DNA of 64,000 bases from Sulfurospirillum deleyianum DSM 6946 (GCF_000024885.1 NC_013512.1:310001-374000); one strand, 5' to 3'; shown: positions 15,495 through 34,849, counted from the first letter of the stretch. Program-made: numbers and translations. Notes: generated from the sequence alone by a model not told the origin.

Positions 15495-16694
15495 ATGGCA
15501 AAAGAAAAGTTCTCTAGAACCAAGCCACACGTTAACATTGGAACCATCGGTCACGTTGATCATGGTAAAACTACATTGACAGCTGCAATTTCTGCTGTTC
15601 TTGCTACAAAAGGTCTTTGTGAATTTAAAGATTATGATGGTATTGATAACGCTCCTGAAGAGAGAGAGCGTGGTATTACTATTGCAACTTCACACATTGA
15701 ATATGAAACAGAAAATCGCCATTACGCTCACGTAGATTGTCCAGGCCACGCCGATTACGTTAAAAACATGATTACAGGTGCTGCACAAATGGACGGTGCT
15801 ATTCTTGTTGTTTCTGCAGCAGATGGTCCTATGCCACAAACTCGTGAGCACATTCTTCTTTCTCGTCAAGTAGGTGTTCCTTATATTGTTGTATTCATGA
15901 ACAAAGCAGATATGGTTGATGATGAAGAACTTCTTGAACTCGTTGAAATGGAAATTCGTGAACTTCTTAGCTCATACGACTTCCCAGGTGACGATACTCC
16001 AATCATTGCAGGTTCTGCGCTTAAAGCATTAGAAGAAGCAAAAGCAGGTGCTGTTGGACCATGGGGTGAAAAAATTCTTGCTCTTATGGCAGCAGTTGAT
16101 GCGTATATTCCAGAGCCAGTTCGTGAGACAGATAAAGACTTCTTGATGCCAATCGAAGACGTATTCTCAATCTCAGGTCGTGGCACCGTTGTTACAGGTA
16201 AAATCGACAGAGGTTCTGTTAAAATTGGTGAGACTATCGAAATCGTAGGTATTAAAGATACAAAAACAACAACAGTAACTGGTGTTGAAATGTTCCGTAA
16301 AGAGATGGAACAAGGTCAAGCAGGCGATAACTGCGGTATCTTGTTACGTGGTATCAAAAAAGAAGAAGTTGAGCGTGGTATGGTTCTTTGTAAACCAAAA
16401 TCAATCACTCCTCATACTGATTTTGAAGCTGAAATCTATGTTCTTTCAAAAGAAGAGGGTGGTAGACATACTCCATTCTTTAACAACTATAGACCACAAT
16501 TCTATGTACGTACAACAGACGTAACAGGTTCTATTTCATTGCCAGAAGGTACTGAGATGGTTATGCCTGGTGATAACGTTAAAATTAAAGTTGCACTTAT
16601 CGCACCTATCGCTCTTGAAGAGGGTACTCGTTTTGCAATCCGTGAGGGTGGTAGAACTGTTGGTGCGGGTGTTGTTTCTGCAATCATCAAGTAA
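15495..16694 (+). CDS. tuf: Elongation factor Tu
   Basis: GTPase that carries aminoacyl-tRNA to the ribosome. 399 residues, standard length: GHVDHGKTT (P-loop, about 19-27), DCPGHADY (switch II), MNKADM (guanine specificity), then beta-barrel domains 2 and 3. It is read from the tRNA promoter: the ATG follows GGAGG and AAAAA. A strong hairpin terminator lies 5 bases after the stop, so part of the transcription ends before rpmG. Confidence 0.99.
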   Translation: MAKEKFSRTKPHVNIGTIGHVDHGKTTLTAAISAVLATKGLCEFKDYDGIDNAPEERERGITIATSHIEYETENRHYAHVDCPGHADYVKNMITGAAQMDGAILVVSAADGPMPQTREHILLSRQVGVPYIVVFMNKADMVDDEELLELVEMEIRELLSSYDFPGDDTPIIAGSALKALEEAKAGAVGPWGEKILALMAAVDAYIPEPVRETDKDFLMPIEDVFSISGRGTVVTGKIDRGSVKIGETIEIVGIKDTKTTTVTGVEMFRKEMEQGQAGDNCGILLRGIKKEEVERGMVLCKPKSITPHTDFEAEIYVLSKEEGGRHTPFFNNYRPQFYVRTTDVTGSISLPEGTEMVMPGDNVKIKVALIAPIALEEGTRFAIREGGRTVGAGVVSAIIK

Positions 16695-16699
16695 TTTTA

Positions 16700-16727
16700 A
16701 CATGTAAGGGGTTTGCCCCTTACATGT
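16700..16727 (+). terminator. Hairpin terminator after tuf, built on a TTACATGTAA unit
   Basis: Perfect 12-bp stem ACATGTAAGGGG / CCCCTTACATGT with loop TTTG. The downstream arm carries an exact TTACATGTAA (16720-16729), the upstream arm a one-base variant. Without a T-run it may attenuate rather than stop transcription, since rpmG, tRNA-Trp, secE and nusG follow on the same strand. Confidence 0.7.
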
Positions 16728-16748
16728 AATTAAGTCAAGGAAAATAGT

Positions 16749-16907
16749 ATGACCGTTAAAATCGGACTAAAGTGTTCTGAATGTGGTGACATTAATTACA
16801 CAACAACCAAAAATAGCAAGACAGTTACTGAAAAAGTTGAACTTAGCAAGTATTGTCCTCGTTTGAAAAAACACACCGTTCACAAAGAAGTGAAATTAAA
16901 AAGTTAA
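16749..16907 (+). CDS. rpmG: 50S ribosomal protein L33
   Basis: A 52-residue protein, [14 protein letters not shown]..., ending HKEVKLKS, the usual Campylobacterota L33. The first zinc-ribbon pair CSEC is present; the second keeps only one cysteine (KYCPRLKKH), as in relatives that bind zinc weakly or not at all. AAGGAAAA precedes the ATG. Part of the tuf-rpmG-trnW-secE-nusG string. Confidence 0.95.
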   Translation: MTVKIGLKCSECGDINYTTTKNSKTVTEKVELSKYCPRLKKHTVHKEVKLKS

Positions 16908-16934
16908 GTCGTTTTCTGACTTAACTTTACATGC

Positions 16935-17010
16935 AGGGTAGTAGCTCCAACGGTAGAGCGTCGGTCTCCAAAACCGCAGGTTGGGGGTTCGAGTCCCTCC
17001 TACCCTGCCA
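16935..17010 (+). tRNA. tRNA-Trp (CCA)
   Basis: 76 bases, acceptor AGGGTAG/CTACCCT, anticodon CCA in GTCTCCAAAAC, and encoded 3' CCA. Conserved position between rpmG and secE. Confidence 0.97.
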
Positions 17011-17026
17011 CTAGTCGAGGTAATAT

Positions 17027-17206
17027 ATGGAAAAATTAAAAGCTTATTATCATCATTCTAAAGCTGAATTATCGAAAGTCATTTTTCCGATTAAAGAACA
17101 GATTCGGAATGCTTTCATCTCTGTTTTTGTCGTTGTAACTGTCATTTCTCTCTTCTTAGCATTGATTGATGCCATTATGTCTTTTTCTCTATCTTCTTTG
17201 GTTTAA
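17027..17206 (+). CDS. secE: Preprotein translocase subunit SecE
   Basis: 59 residues, MEKLKAYYHHSKAELSKVIF..., with the amphipathic helix (ELSKVIFPIKEQIRNA) followed by one membrane helix ([19 protein letters not shown]). SecE clamps SecY in the inner-membrane translocon; the short, single-helix form is normal outside enterobacteria. Its position before nusG is universal. GAGG precedes the ATG by 6 bases. Confidence 0.95.
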   Translation: MEKLKAYYHHSKAELSKVIFPIKEQIRNAFISVFVVVTVISLFLALIDAIMSFSLSSLV

Positions 17207-17215
17207 GGAGAACAG

Positions 17216-17746
17216 ATGGCACATAAATGGTATGCAATTCAAACCTATGCAGGGAGTGAACAAGCAGTTAAAAAAGGAATCATTACGCTCGTTAATGATC
17301 ATGGCATTGCTGAGAAGTTAGAACAAATTGTTGTTCCAACAGAAGATGTTATTGAAGTGAAGAATGGTAAGAAAAAGATTAGTGAGAGAAGCTTGTATCC
17401 TGGTTATGCTTTTGCAAAACTAGATTTAGATACAGCGTTATGGCATCTTATTCAATCATTGCCAAAAGTTGGAAGATTTATTGGTGAGTCCAAGAAGCCT
17501 ACGCCTTTAACCGAAAAAGACATTGCGCTTATTTTGGAAAAGGCAGAGAAAAAAGGTGCTCCAAAACCAAAGATTTTCTTTGAGACGGGTGAGAGCGTTA
17601 GGATTACAGAAGGTCCTTTTGCAAACTTCACAGGAAGTGTCGAAGAGTATGATATGGTGCATGGTAAACTCACACTTAATGTTTCAATCTTTGGTAGAAG
17701 TACACCAGTCGAGATTCTTTATTCACAAGTTGAAAAAATAGTTTAA
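17216..17746 (+). CDS. nusG: Transcription termination/antitermination factor NusG
   Basis: 176 residues: an N-terminal NGN domain beginning [16 protein letters not shown] and containing [13 protein letters not shown], and a C-terminal KOW domain ([19 protein letters not shown]). NusG holds RNA polymerase and links it to Rho or to the ribosome. AAGGAGAACAG precedes the ATG 9 bases after secE. Confidence 0.98.
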   Translation: MAHKWYAIQTYAGSEQAVKKGIITLVNDHGIAEKLEQIVVPTEDVIEVKNGKKKISERSLYPGYAFAKLDLDTALWHLIQSLPKVGRFIGESKKPTPLTEKDIALILEKAEKKGAPKPKIFFETGESVRITEGPFANFTGSVEEYDMVHGKLTLNVSIFGRSTPVEILYSQVEKIV

Positions 17747-17762
17747 GCGTAAAGGAAAAGAA

Positions 17763-18188
17763 ATGGCAAAAAAGGTCATTGGCGAAATTAAATTACAAAT
17801 TGAAGCCGCAAAAGCAAATCCATCACCTCCAGTAGGACCAGCCCTTGGTCAACGTGGTGTTAATATTATGGAGTTTTGTAAAGCATTTAATGAAAGAACA
17901 AAAGATTTGGCAGGTTTTAAAATTCCTGTTGTAATCACAGTTTATGCAGATAAAAGTTTTACATTTATCACAAAACAGCCTCCTGCAACAGATTTAATCA
18001 AAAAAGCAGCAGGTATTAAAAGTGGTTCAAGCAATCCTTTGAAAAACAAAGTTGCAACATTGAACAAATCTCAAATTCTTGAGATTGTTGAGAGAAAAAT
18101 TGTAGATCTGAATACAAATGATAAAGAGCAAGCTGCAAAAATTATTGCGGGTTCTGCTAGAAGTATCGGTATTACTGTCGTCGATTAA
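17763..18188 (+). CDS. rplK: 50S ribosomal protein L11
   Basis: 141 residues: proline-rich [21 protein letters not shown] in the N-terminal domain (the thiostrepton-binding face) and the rRNA-binding C-terminal domain ending [20 protein letters not shown] precedes the ATG. The 60-base gap before rplA carries short inverted stretches (CCGCTAGGG, AAAAAGCGG) and may be the usual L1 autoregulatory site, which is inference. Confidence 0.98.
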   Translation: MAKKVIGEIKLQIEAAKANPSPPVGPALGQRGVNIMEFCKAFNERTKDLAGFKIPVVITVYADKSFTFITKQPPATDLIKKAAGIKSGSSNPLKNKVATLNKSQILEIVERKIVDLNTNDKEQAAKIIAGSARSIGITVVD

Positions 18189-18248
18189 TCTTATCCCTTT
18201 ACCGCTAGGGACATAAAAAGCGGAAGCAAAATTATGCGGAGATAGAGA

Positions 18249-18953
18249 ATGTCAAAAAGAGTTAATAAGCGTTTTCAAGAACTTTTAAAAAAAGTTGATA
18301 AAGAGAAAAAATATTCAGTTGATGAAGCATTGGCAAACATCAAAAATTTAGCTTCTGCGAAATTCGATGAGACGATTGAAGTCGCATTAAAACTTAATGT
18401 GGATCCACGTCATGCGGATCAAATGGTAAGAGGTTCTGTTGTACTTCCTGCTGGAACTGGTAAAACAGTACGTGTTGCGGTTATTGCAAAAGATGAGAAA
18501 GCAGATGAAGCAAAAGCAGCAGGTGCAGATATTGTAGGAAGTGATGATTTGATTGAAGAGATTCAAGCAGGTCGCATCAATTTTGATGTTTTAATTGCTA
18601 CACCAAACATGATGGGTTTAGTTGGTAAAGTTGGTCGTATTTTAGGACCAAAAGGTATTATGCCAAATCCAAAGACAGGGACTGTAACTATGGATGTTGC
18701 AAAAGCTGTTGAAAACAATAAGGGTGGTCAAGTTAATTTCCGTGTTGATAAACAAGGAAATATCCATGCAGGTATTGGTAAAATTAGTTTTTCTGATGCT
18801 CAAATTAGAGAAAACTTTGAATCATTTATTAAAGCCATCAATAAACATAAGCCTGCCGCTGCAAAAGGTAAATATATTAAGAGTGCAGCACTTTCATTGA
18901 CTATGAGTCCATCAATGAATCTTGAAAACCAAGAGTTAATTGATCTTAAGTAA
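18249..18953 (+). CDS. rplA: 50S ribosomal protein L1
   Basis: 234 residues with the family signature [20 protein letters not shown], then [15 protein letters not shown]. It binds 23S rRNA at the L1 stalk and in many bacteria represses its own rplK-rplA mRNA. GGAGATAGAGA precedes the ATG. The following 115 bases are the L10 leader. Confidence 0.98.
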   Translation: MSKRVNKRFQELLKKVDKEKKYSVDEALANIKNLASAKFDETIEVALKLNVDPRHADQMVRGSVVLPAGTGKTVRVAVIAKDEKADEAKAAGADIVGSDDLIEEIQAGRINFDVLIATPNMMGLVGKVGRILGPKGIMPNPKTGTVTMDVAKAVENNKGGQVNFRVDKQGNIHAGIGKISFSDAQIRENFESFIKAINKHKPAAAKGKYIKSAALSLTMSPSMNLENQELIDLK

Positions 18954-19068
18954 TCGCAATACTATTAAAATAAAACGTGTTTAATCTTTGATTGGAGATA
19001 GTGGAGGCGCAAGCTTAATTTGAGGTAACTCAGCTCTACTTGAAATCGCCAGTTGGAAAGGAGAAAAA
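18954..19068 (+). promoter_or_regulatory. L10 (rplJ) mRNA leader
   Basis: A conserved-type untranslated leader with GGAGATAGTGGAGGCGCAAGC, where ribosomal protein L10(L12)4 normally binds to repress rplJL translation. It ends in the GGAAAGGAG ribosome site of rplJ. Identified from position and partial sequence, not by a covariance search. Confidence 0.65.
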
Positions 19069-19551
19069 TTGACAAGAACAGAAAAAGCCGAATTTATTAG
19101 TTCGCTAACTGAAGAGTTTAAAGCTTCCGACGGTTTGATTGTTTGTGACTATAAAGGTCTTAAAACAAAAGCACTAGAGACATTGAGAAATGCTTCTAGA
19201 CCTGATGCTATTAAAGTGAAAGTTATTAAAAATACTCTCGCTTCTATCGCAATGACCAATGCAGGTATTGAAGGACTTGAACTTAAAGATACCAACATTT
19301 TTGTTTGGGGTGATGATCAGTTATTGGTAACTAAAGTCGTTGCAGACTTCGCTAAAACAAATCAAAATTTTGTTATTAAAAGCGGTTTCTGTGCTGGTGA
19401 AGTTGTTGATGCCACTAAAATTGAAGCACTTTCTAAAATGCCATCTCGTAATGAGCTTATTGGAATGCTTCTTTCAACTTGGATGGCACCTATTACAAAC
19501 TTTACCATTGGTCTTGATGCACTTCGTGCTAAAAAACAAGATTCAGAATAG
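19069..19551 (+). CDS. rplJ: 50S ribosomal protein L10
   Basis: 160 residues, TRTEKAEFISSLTEEF..., with YKGLKTKALETLR and VIKNTLA. It anchors L7/L12 dimers to the ribosomal stalk. Translation must begin at a TTG: the codon at 19069 lies 5 bases after AAAGGAG, and the next in-frame Met is deep inside the domain. A weak start fits tight autoregulation. Confidence 0.97.
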   Translation: MTRTEKAEFISSLTEEFKASDGLIVCDYKGLKTKALETLRNASRPDAIKVKVIKNTLASIAMTNAGIEGLELKDTNIFVWGDDQLLVTKVVADFAKTNQNFVIKSGFCAGEVVDATKIEALSKMPSRNELIGMLLSTWMAPITNFTIGLDALRAKKQDSE

Positions 19552-19578
19552 TCATACCTTAACAAAGGTTCCATAATC

Positions 19579-19600
19579 TTACATGTAAGGTTACATGTAA
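19579..19600. repeat. Tandem TTACATGTAA pair between rplJ and rplL
   Basis: TTACATGTAA-GG-TTACATGTAA, two exact units 12 bases centre to centre. It lies in the 108-base rplJ-rplL gap, where Campylobacterota and others adjust the L10:L12 ratio. No T-run follows. Confidence 0.9.
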
Positions 19601-19659
19601 ATATCCAAAAGAGCTTAGGTTCTTTTTTAAACTTTTAAATATTAAAGAGGAGATTTGAA

Positions 19660-20034
19660 ATGGCAATTTCAAAAGAAGATGTATTAGAGTATATTTCAGG
19701 TCTTAGCGTACTTGAATTGAGTCAACTTGTTAAAGATTTCGAAGAAAAATTTGGTGTTTCTGCTGCTCCTGTTATGGTAGCTGGTGCTGGTGCTGGTGTT
19801 GCAGCAGCAGCAGTTGAAGAAAAAACTGAATTTGATGTTATCCTTAAAGATGGTGGCGAGAAGAAAATTAACGCTATTAAAGTTGTTAGAGAGATTACTG
19901 GTCTTGGTCTTAAAGAGGCTAAAGATGCAGTTGAGGGTGCACCTACAACTATTAAAGAGGGTGTATCTAAAGAGCTTGCTGAAGAGATCAAAAAGAAACT
20001 TGAAGAAGCTGGCGCTGTCGCTGAAGTTAAGTAA
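19660..20034 (+). CDS. rplL: 50S ribosomal protein L7/L12
   Basis: 124 residues: the dimer-forming N-terminal helices, an alanine/glycine/valine hinge ([12 protein letters not shown] near 42-53) and the C-terminal factor-binding domain ([19 protein letters not shown]). GAGGAGATTTGAA precedes the ATG. A strong terminator follows 13 bases after the stop. Confidence 0.98.
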   Translation: MAISKEDVLEYISGLSVLELSQLVKDFEEKFGVSAAPVMVAGAGAGVAAAAVEEKTEFDVILKDGGEKKINAIKVVREITGLGLKEAKDAVEGAPTTIKEGVSKELAEEIKKKLEEAGAVAEVK

Positions 20035-20047
20035 TACAATTATTTTA

Positions 20048-20072
20048 AGAGAAGCCTTGTGCTTCTCTTTTT
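20048..20072 (+). terminator. Terminator after rplL
   Basis: AGAGAAGC-CTTGT-GCTTCTCT followed by TTTT. It separates rplL from rpoB, probably as an attenuator, since rpoBC is often partly read through. Confidence 0.8.
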
Positions 20073-20102
20073 AAACTTTCCCTGGTATTTTAGTCGTTAC
20101 AA

Positions 20103-20123
20103 CATCTATAGAATTTATAGATG
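20103..20123 (+). promoter_or_regulatory. Inverted repeat in the rpoB leader
   Basis: CATCTATA-GAATT-TATAGATG, a perfect 8-bp stem with 5-base loop, 40 bases before the rpoB ATG. Position between the rplL terminator and rpoB suggests an operator or leader structure controlling RNA polymerase synthesis. The role is inferred. Confidence 0.5.
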
Positions 20124-20124
20124 A

Positions 20125-28852
<8,728 letters not shown>

Positions 28853-28906
28853 AAGCTATTTTTAAATAAAATTAGCACCTATTTTTTACAAAATAAAGGA
28901 AATAAT

Positions 28907-29284
28907 GTGCCAACCATTAACCAACTCGTCAGAAATGAGAGAAAAAAGGTGATTAAAAAATCAAAATCACCTGCACTTGATAAGTGCCCTCAAAGAAGAG
29001 GCGTTTGTACAAGAGTTTATACCACAACTCCTAAGAAACCAAACTCAGCTTTGAGAAAAGTTGCCAAAGTCAAATTGACAAGCGGTTTTGAAGTCATTAG
29101 CTACATCGGTGGCGAGGGACATAACCTACAAGAACACTCCATTGTATTGGTACGTGGCGGTAGGGTAAAAGATTTACCAGGTGTTAAGTACCATATCGTA
29201 CGTGGTGCGCTTGATACATCAGGTGTTGCAAAAAGAACGGTGTCTAGAAGTAAATACGGTACAAAAAGACCAAAAGCTAAATAA
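28907..29284 (+). CDS. rpsL: 30S ribosomal protein S12
   Basis: 125 residues: [14 protein letters not shown]..., [15 protein letters not shown], and [14 protein letters not shown], all standard. It monitors codon-anticodon fit in the A site. The start is GTG at 28907; the overlapping ATG at 28905 is out of frame. AAAGGAA lies upstream. It begins the str cluster rpsL-rpsG-fusA. Confidence 0.98.
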   Translation: MPTINQLVRNERKKVIKKSKSPALDKCPQRRGVCTRVYTTTPKKPNSALRKVAKVKLTSGFEVISYIGGEGHNLQEHSIVLVRGGRVKDLPGVKYHIVRGALDTSGVAKRTVSRSKYGTKRPKAK

Positions 29285-29330
29285 ATTTAACCACAGGTGA
29301 TGTCCTTGTTTTTTGACATCATTTGAGTAA

Positions 29331-29828
<498 letters not shown>

Positions 29829-29909
29829 AATGATGATAAGAGCGGAACTTTTGTTTACGCTCTTTCTCATTTCTCAATTTTTACTCCTACTACATTTAAG
29901 GAAACGACA

Positions 29910-31988
29910 ATGGCAAGAAATACCCCTATAAGCATGGTACGTAATATCGGTATTGCTGCGCATATTGATGCGGGTAAGACGACAACAACCGAAAGAATTC
30001 TATTTTACACTGGCATCTCTCACAAAATTGGTGAGGTACATGACGGTGCTGCAACTATGGACTGGATGGAGCAAGAAAAAGAGAGAGGTATCACCATTAC
30101 TTCTGCTGCGACAACATGTACATGGAAAGATCACCAAATTAATATCATCGACACCCCAGGTCACGTTGACTTTACTATTGAAGTTGAACGTTCTATGCGT
30201 GTTTTAGATGGTGCAGTTGCTGTATTTTGTGCGGTAGGGGGTGTTCAACCCCAATCAGAAACCGTATGGAGACAAGCAAATCGTTACCATGTTCCACGCA
30301 TGGTTTATGTTAATAAGATGGACCGTGTTGGTGCGAATTTTTATAACGTAGAAGCACAAATTAAAACTCGTTTAAAAGCCAATCCTGTGCCTATTCAAAT
30401 TCCTATTGGCGCAGAAGATACCTTTAAAGGTGTTGTTGATCTCGTTGAGATGAAAGCACTGGTTTGGGATGATGATGCTGCAATGGGTTCAAACTATCAA
30501 GTGGTTGAGATTCCAGCAGAGCTTGCGGATAAAGCAAAAGAATACCGTGAAAAAATGATTGAAGCTGTTTCTGAAACCAGCGATGTTTTAATGGAAAAAT
30601 ATCTTGGTGGCGAAGAGCTTACTAAAGAAGAGATTAAAGCAGGTATTAAAGCGGGATGTTTAGCAATGACATTTATCCCTATGATTTGTGGAACATCGTT
30701 TAAAAATAAAGGTGTTCAACCGATGCTAGATGCGGTTGTAGATTATATGCCAGCACCTACGGAAGTACATGCGATTAAAGGTGAGTACGAAGATGGACGT
30801 GAGTGTGTCGTTGATTCAACCGATGAGGGTGAGTTTGCGGCACTTGCATTTAAAATTATGACCGATCCATTCGTTGGTCAGTTAACCTTCGTTCGTGTTT
30901 ACCGTGGTTCATTGGAAAGCGGAAGTTACGCCTACAATACTACTAAAGATAAAAAAGAGAGAATTGGTCGTCTTCTTAAAATGCATGCAAACAAAAGAGA
31001 AGAGATTAAAGTTCTTCACTCAGGTGAAATTGGTGCGGTTGTAGGTCTTAAAGACACACTTACTGGTGATACACTTGCCAGTGAAAAAGATCCTGTAATT
31101 TTAGAGAGAATGGTATTTCCAGACCCTGTTATCTCTGTAGCCGTTGAGCCTAAAACGAAAGCGGATCAAGAGAAAATGGGTATTGCGCTTCAAAAATTGG
31201 CGCAAGAAGATCCAAGCTTTAGAGTTGAAACCGATGAAGAGAGTGGTCAAACGATTATCTCTGGTATGGGAGAGCTTCACTTAGAAATTCTTGTTGATCG
31301 TATGCTTAGAGAGTTTAAAGTAAGTGCGGAAGTGGGTCAACCACAAGTTGCTTACCGTGAAACTATCCGTGCAACCGTTAATCAAGAGTACAAATACGCA
31401 AAACAATCAGGTGGTCGTGGTCAGTATGGTCACGTTTATCTTAAACTTGAGCCACAAGAGCCTGGTTCTGGTTATGAATTTGTTAACGATATCAAAGGTG
31501 GTTCTGTTCCAAAAGAATATATCCCAGCGGTTGATAAAGGTATTAAAGAAGCGCTTCAAAGCGGTGTTCTTGCAGGTTATAAAGTGGAAGACGTTAAAGT
31601 TACCCTTTATGATGGAAGTTACCATGAGGTTGACTCTTCTGAGATGGCGTTTAAACTTGCTGCTTCAATGGGCTTTAAAGAGGGTGCAAGAAAAGCAAAA
31701 CCTGTTATTCTTGAGCCAATTATGAAAGTTGAAGTTGAAACACCTGAAGACTTTATGGGTGATGTTATCGGTGACTTGAACCGTAGACGTGGACAAATTA
31801 ACTCTATGGATGATAGAAGTGGTAACAAAATTGTTAATGCATTTTGTCCTCTTGCCGAGATGTTTGGTTACTCAACAGATCTACGTTCACAAACACAAGG
31901 TCGTGCGTCTTACTCTATGGAATTTGATCATTATGATGAAGTTCCTAGAAACGTTGCAGACGAAATTATTAAAAAACGTAACGGTTAA
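29910..31988 (+). CDS. fusA: Elongation factor G
   Basis: 692 residues: [10 protein letters not shown] (P-loop, near 17-26), [12 protein letters not shown], then domains II-V including [12 protein letters not shown] in domain IV and the C-terminal [15 protein letters not shown]. It drives ribosomal translocation. AAGGAAACGACA precedes the ATG. A UUCG-capped terminator follows. Confidence 0.99.
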   Translation: MARNTPISMVRNIGIAAHIDAGKTTTTERILFYTGISHKIGEVHDGAATMDWMEQEKERGITITSAATTCTWKDHQINIIDTPGHVDFTIEVERSMRVLDGAVAVFCAVGGVQPQSETVWRQANRYHVPRMVYVNKMDRVGANFYNVEAQIKTRLKANPVPIQIPIGAEDTFKGVVDLVEMKALVWDDDAAMGSNYQVVEIPAELADKAKEYREKMIEAVSETSDVLMEKYLGGEELTKEEIKAGIKAGCLAMTFIPMICGTSFKNKGVQPMLDAVVDYMPAPTEVHAIKGEYEDGRECVVDSTDEGEFAALAFKIMTDPFVGQLTFVRVYRGSLESGSYAYNTTKDKKERIGRLLKMHANKREEIKVLHSGEIGAVVGLKDTLTGDTLASEKDPVILERMVFPDPVISVAVEPKTKADQEKMGIALQKLAQEDPSFRVETDEESGQTIISGMGELHLEILVDRMLREFKVSAEVGQPQVAYRETIRATVNQEYKYAKQSGGRGQYGHVYLKLEPQEPGSGYEFVNDIKGGSVPKEYIPAVDKGIKEALQSGVLAGYKVEDVKVTLYDGSYHEVDSSEMAFKLAASMGFKEGARKAKPVILEPIMKVEVETPEDFMGDVIGDLNRRRGQINSMDDRSGNKIVNAFCPLAEMFGYSTDLRSQTQGRASYSMEFDHYDEVPRNVADEIIKKRNG

Positions 31989-31992
31989 TCTT

Positions 31993-32033
31993 TTACATGT
32001 AAAGAGTCTTCGGGCTCTTTACATCTCTTTTTT
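31993..32033 (+). terminator. UUCG-capped terminator after fusA, containing TTACATGTAA
   Basis: Stem ATGTAAAGAGTC / GGCTCTTTACAT (31997-32024) with a TTCG loop, then CTCTTTTTT. Its left arm carries the palindrome TTACATGTAA (31993-32002). Confidence 0.85.
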
Positions 32034-32113
32034 CGCTACTATCTCCTAAACGCATTTTTTACTCAATGAACGAAAAATAATATTTTGACTCACAACGATT
32101 AACAATAAATCGC

Positions 32114-32119
32114 TATAAT
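32114..32119 (+). promoter_or_regulatory. Likely -10 box of metNIQ
   Basis: TATAAT in CGCTATAATCTCG, 41 bases before the GTG start of metN. No SAM-riboswitch-like structure was recognised in the short leader. Confidence 0.6.
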
Positions 32120-32160
32120 CTCGCGTTTTGGATTAGACTACTTTTTGTAAAGGTTAAAAT

Positions 32161-33120
32161 GTGATAGATATAAAACACCTCAGTAAATACTTTAACGATC
32201 AAAAAGTTTTAGATGACATCACTTTACATGTAAACACAGGTGAAATATTTGCTATTGTTGGGCACAGCGGTGCTGGAAAATCAACACTACTTCGTTGCAT
32301 TAATGGATTGGAAGGTTTTAGTGAGGGTAGCGTGAATGTATTGGGGCAAGAAGTTAAACACTTAAACGAAAGTGGTCTTGGAGCATTACGCAGTCAGATT
32401 GGTATGATTTTTCAAAACTTCTCTTTACTCAATCAAAAAAATGTGTATGACAATATCGCACTTCCAATGAAAGTCTGGGGATATAGTAAAGAGAAGATTC
32501 AAGGAAGAGTCGATGAACTTTTGAAACTTGTAGGGCTAGAAGCCAAAAAATGTGTTTACCCTAAAGAGCTCAGTGGTGGACAAAAACAGCGTGTTGCGAT
32601 TGCAAGAGCATTAACTTTAAATCCCAAAATTCTTCTCAGTGATGAAGCAACATCAGCACTTGATCCTAATACCACTAAATCCATTTTAGAGCTTTTACAA
32701 GAGATCAACATTAAACTGGGCGTTACCATCATCATTGTTACGCATGAAATGGATGTTGTTAAACGAGTTGCATCGCGTGCGCTACTTTTAGAAGATGGCA
32801 AAGTGATTGGACTTGGGCGTATTGAGGAACTCTTTTTGAGACCCGATGAAAAGATGATGCGGTTTTTAGGTGAGGATGAAGAACTCCCGCAAGAAGGGGT
32901 CAATATAAGGCTCTTTTTCCCAAGCAATGTCTCGTATCAGCCTATTGTAACAAAGATGGCAAGAGAACTTAACCTTAATTTTAACATTGTGTGGGGAAAA
33001 CTTGAAAAACTCAATGACCATGTGGTTGGCTCACTGGTTATTAATATCGATGAACAAAATGCAACTTCAATTACTGCCTATTTACAAGAGAAAACTGAAG
33101 TGATCTGGGAGGTACTTTAA
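32161..33120 (+). CDS. metN: Methionine ABC transporter ATP-binding protein
   Basis: 319 residues. The ATPase domain has GHSGAGKST (Walker A), LSGGQKQRVAIARAL (signature) and ILLSDEATSALD (Walker B). The last 80 residues form the NIL domain that senses cytoplasmic methionine in MetN, separating it from other importers. The GTG start follows AAGGTTAAA. A TTACATGTAA copy (32224) is read as LHVN before Walker A. It is followed by metI after one base. Confidence 0.95.
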   Translation: MIDIKHLSKYFNDQKVLDDITLHVNTGEIFAIVGHSGAGKSTLLRCINGLEGFSEGSVNVLGQEVKHLNESGLGALRSQIGMIFQNFSLLNQKNVYDNIALPMKVWGYSKEKIQGRVDELLKLVGLEAKKCVYPKELSGGQKQRVAIARALTLNPKILLSDEATSALDPNTTKSILELLQEINIKLGVTIIIVTHEMDVVKRVASRALLLEDGKVIGLGRIEELFLRPDEKMMRFLGEDEELPQEGVNIRLFFPSNVSYQPIVTKMARELNLNFNIVWGKLEKLNDHVVGSLVINIDEQNATSITAYLQEKTEVIWEVL

Positions 33121-33121
33121 T

Positions 33122-33802
33122 ATGGAACAATCTATCCTCAATTTTTATGAAAAATCAATCAGTATGAAACAGGTTTTGATAGATGCTGTGATTGAGACAC
33201 TTACGATGAGTCTTGTTTCAACCCTTCTTGCTACACTGATTGGGTTTGCGTTGGCTATTGTTCTCATTGTTACAGATAAAAATGGGATATCTCCGCATCG
33301 TTATACCTATAAAATTTTAGATGTCGCAATCAATATGCTACGATCCTTCCCTTTTATTATCTTGATTATTGTCCTCTTCCCTGTGACAAAATTTTTGGTA
33401 GGGAAGCATACTGGAACCTTTGCCATGATTGTTCCGCTTACCATTGGAACAGCGCCTTTTATTGCACGAATGATTGAAGGGGCTTTTAAAGAGGTGGACA
33501 GAAGTGTCATTGAAGCGGCAAAGTCTTTTGGTACCAGCAAGGTGCAAATTATTTTTAGGGTTTTATTGCCTGAGGCATTTCCTAGTATTATTTCTGCCAT
33601 TACACTCTCGTTAATTATCATTATTGGTTTTTCAGCCATGGCAGGAACCGTTGGCGGAGGCGGTCTTGGTGCGGTGGCGATGAATTATGGCTATTATCGT
33701 TTTGATGGTACGTATATCTTTTGGACGGTTTTTATTCTGATTGTATTGGTTCAGATATTTCAAAGTCTAGGGGATTTTCTCTATAAAATAGTAAAGCATT
33801 GA
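33122..33802 (+). CDS. metI: Methionine ABC transporter permease
   Basis: 226 residues with five to six membrane helices and the binding-protein-dependent transport loop EAAKSFGTSKVQIIFRVLLP that couples to the ATPase. MetI forms a dimer with two MetN subunits. It starts one base after the metN stop, and is followed by a hairpin and then metQ. Confidence 0.95.
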   Translation: MEQSILNFYEKSISMKQVLIDAVIETLTMSLVSTLLATLIGFALAIVLIVTDKNGISPHRYTYKILDVAINMLRSFPFIILIIVLFPVTKFLVGKHTGTFAMIVPLTIGTAPFIARMIEGAFKEVDRSVIEAAKSFGTSKVQIIFRVLLPEAFPSIISAITLSLIIIIGFSAMAGTVGGGGLGAVAMNYGYYRFDGTYIFWTVFILIVLVQIFQSLGDFLYKIVKH

Positions 33803-33860
33803 TTTTTAAATAGCATACACAATTCAGTCTCTTTTAATGCGAAAGAGGTTACGATTTTAT

Positions 33861-33896
33861 AAATGTTTAGTAAGTAAAGAGATTTACTAAACATTT
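33861..33896 (+). terminator. Hairpin between metI and metQ
   Basis: AAATGTTTAGTAA and its exact complement TTACTAAACATTT flank a 10-base loop. Placed between permease and binding-protein genes, it could protect or reduce transcripts to set metQ level. A T-run is missing, so it is more likely a processing or stability element than a full terminator. Confidence 0.55.
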
Positions 33897-33916
33897 AGTT
33901 ATTTTAAGGAGTACAG

Positions 33917-34738
33917 ATGTATAAACATTTAGGCGTGATTTTAGTAGGAGCATTATTGACATTCAGTGGTTGCAGTGGCGATAAAAAAGTTGAAGAAAAA
34001 GCAGTTGCAAAAGAAGATAAAAGTGCAAAAACAATTATTGTAGGTGCGACTCCCGTGCCACATTCTGAGATATTGGAAATCGTAAAACCTCTTTTAGCCA
34101 AAGAAGGGTATACGCTTGAGATTAAAGTGTTTAATGATTATGTTATTCCCAATAAAGTCACAGACACTGGTGAAATTGATGCAAATTTCTTTCAACACAC
34201 ACCGTACCTTGTTGAGTTTAATAAAAATCAAGGCACAAAGCTTGTGAGCGTTGGTAATATTCATATTGAACCCATTGGTATCTATTCTAAAAAAATTAAA
34301 TCACTCTCTGAGCTTAAAGATGGTGATAGCGTCGCGATTCCCAATGACCCAAGCAATGGGGGACGTGCTTTAGATGTTTTAGCCAGTGCTGGATTGATTA
34401 AACTCAAAGATGTTGAATTCAAAACAAAGCTTGACATTGTTGAAAATCCAAAAAATCTTACCTTTACAGAGCTTGAAGCAGCACAACTTCCCCGTGTGAT
34501 TGAAGATTTTACCCTTGCGGTTATTAACACCAACTACGCACTTCCCGCAGGGCTTAATCCTAGCACGGATGCGCTAGCGCTTGAGTCTGCGAATTCTCCG
34601 TACGCCAATATTTTGGTTGTCAAAGCGGGCAATGAGAACAGCGACAAAACCAAAGCACTGCTTAAAGCGGTTCAATCCGATGAAGTGAAGAAATTTATCA
34701 CTGAAAAATACAAAGGTGCTATCGTTCCAGCATTTTAG
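33917..34738 (+). CDS. metQ: Methionine-binding lipoprotein (NlpA family)
   Basis: 273 residues. Signal peptide ends at a lipobox with Cys19 (LLTFSGCSG), so the protein is a lipoprotein facing the periplasm. Family sequences follow: VGATPVPHSEILE, DYVIPN, ANFFQHTPYL and PNDPSNGGRAL. It delivers methionine to MetNI. AAGGAG precedes the ATG. A hairpin terminator follows. Confidence 0.95.
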   Translation: MYKHLGVILVGALLTFSGCSGDKKVEEKAVAKEDKSAKTIIVGATPVPHSEILEIVKPLLAKEGYTLEIKVFNDYVIPNKVTDTGEIDANFFQHTPYLVEFNKNQGTKLVSVGNIHIEPIGIYSKKIKSLSELKDGDSVAIPNDPSNGGRALDVLASAGLIKLKDVEFKTKLDIVENPKNLTFTELEAAQLPRVIEDFTLAVINTNYALPAGLNPSTDALALESANSPYANILVVKAGNENSDKTKALLKAVQSDEVKKFITEKYKGAIVPAF

Positions 34739-34753
34739 TCAACAAAGACTCTT

Positions 34754-34795
34754 GCTTAAAGTGTATCTTTGGTACACTTTAAGCCTTCTTCTTTT
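34754..34795 (+). terminator. Terminator after metQ
   Basis: GCTTAAAGTGTA-TCTTTGG-TACACTTTAAGC (34754-34784), a perfect 12-bp stem, followed by CTTCTTCTTTT. Confidence 0.85.
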
Positions 34796-34849
34796 AGGTT
34801 TCCTAAGTCTATTTTTGGTATAATTCCCGCCATTTAAAATCTCTTCAAT

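Noticed and set aside
19561-19659. Terminator between rplJ and rplL
   Set aside because: The tandem TTACATGTAA units can pair, but no T-run follows and rplL needs expression from upstream; kept as a repeat.
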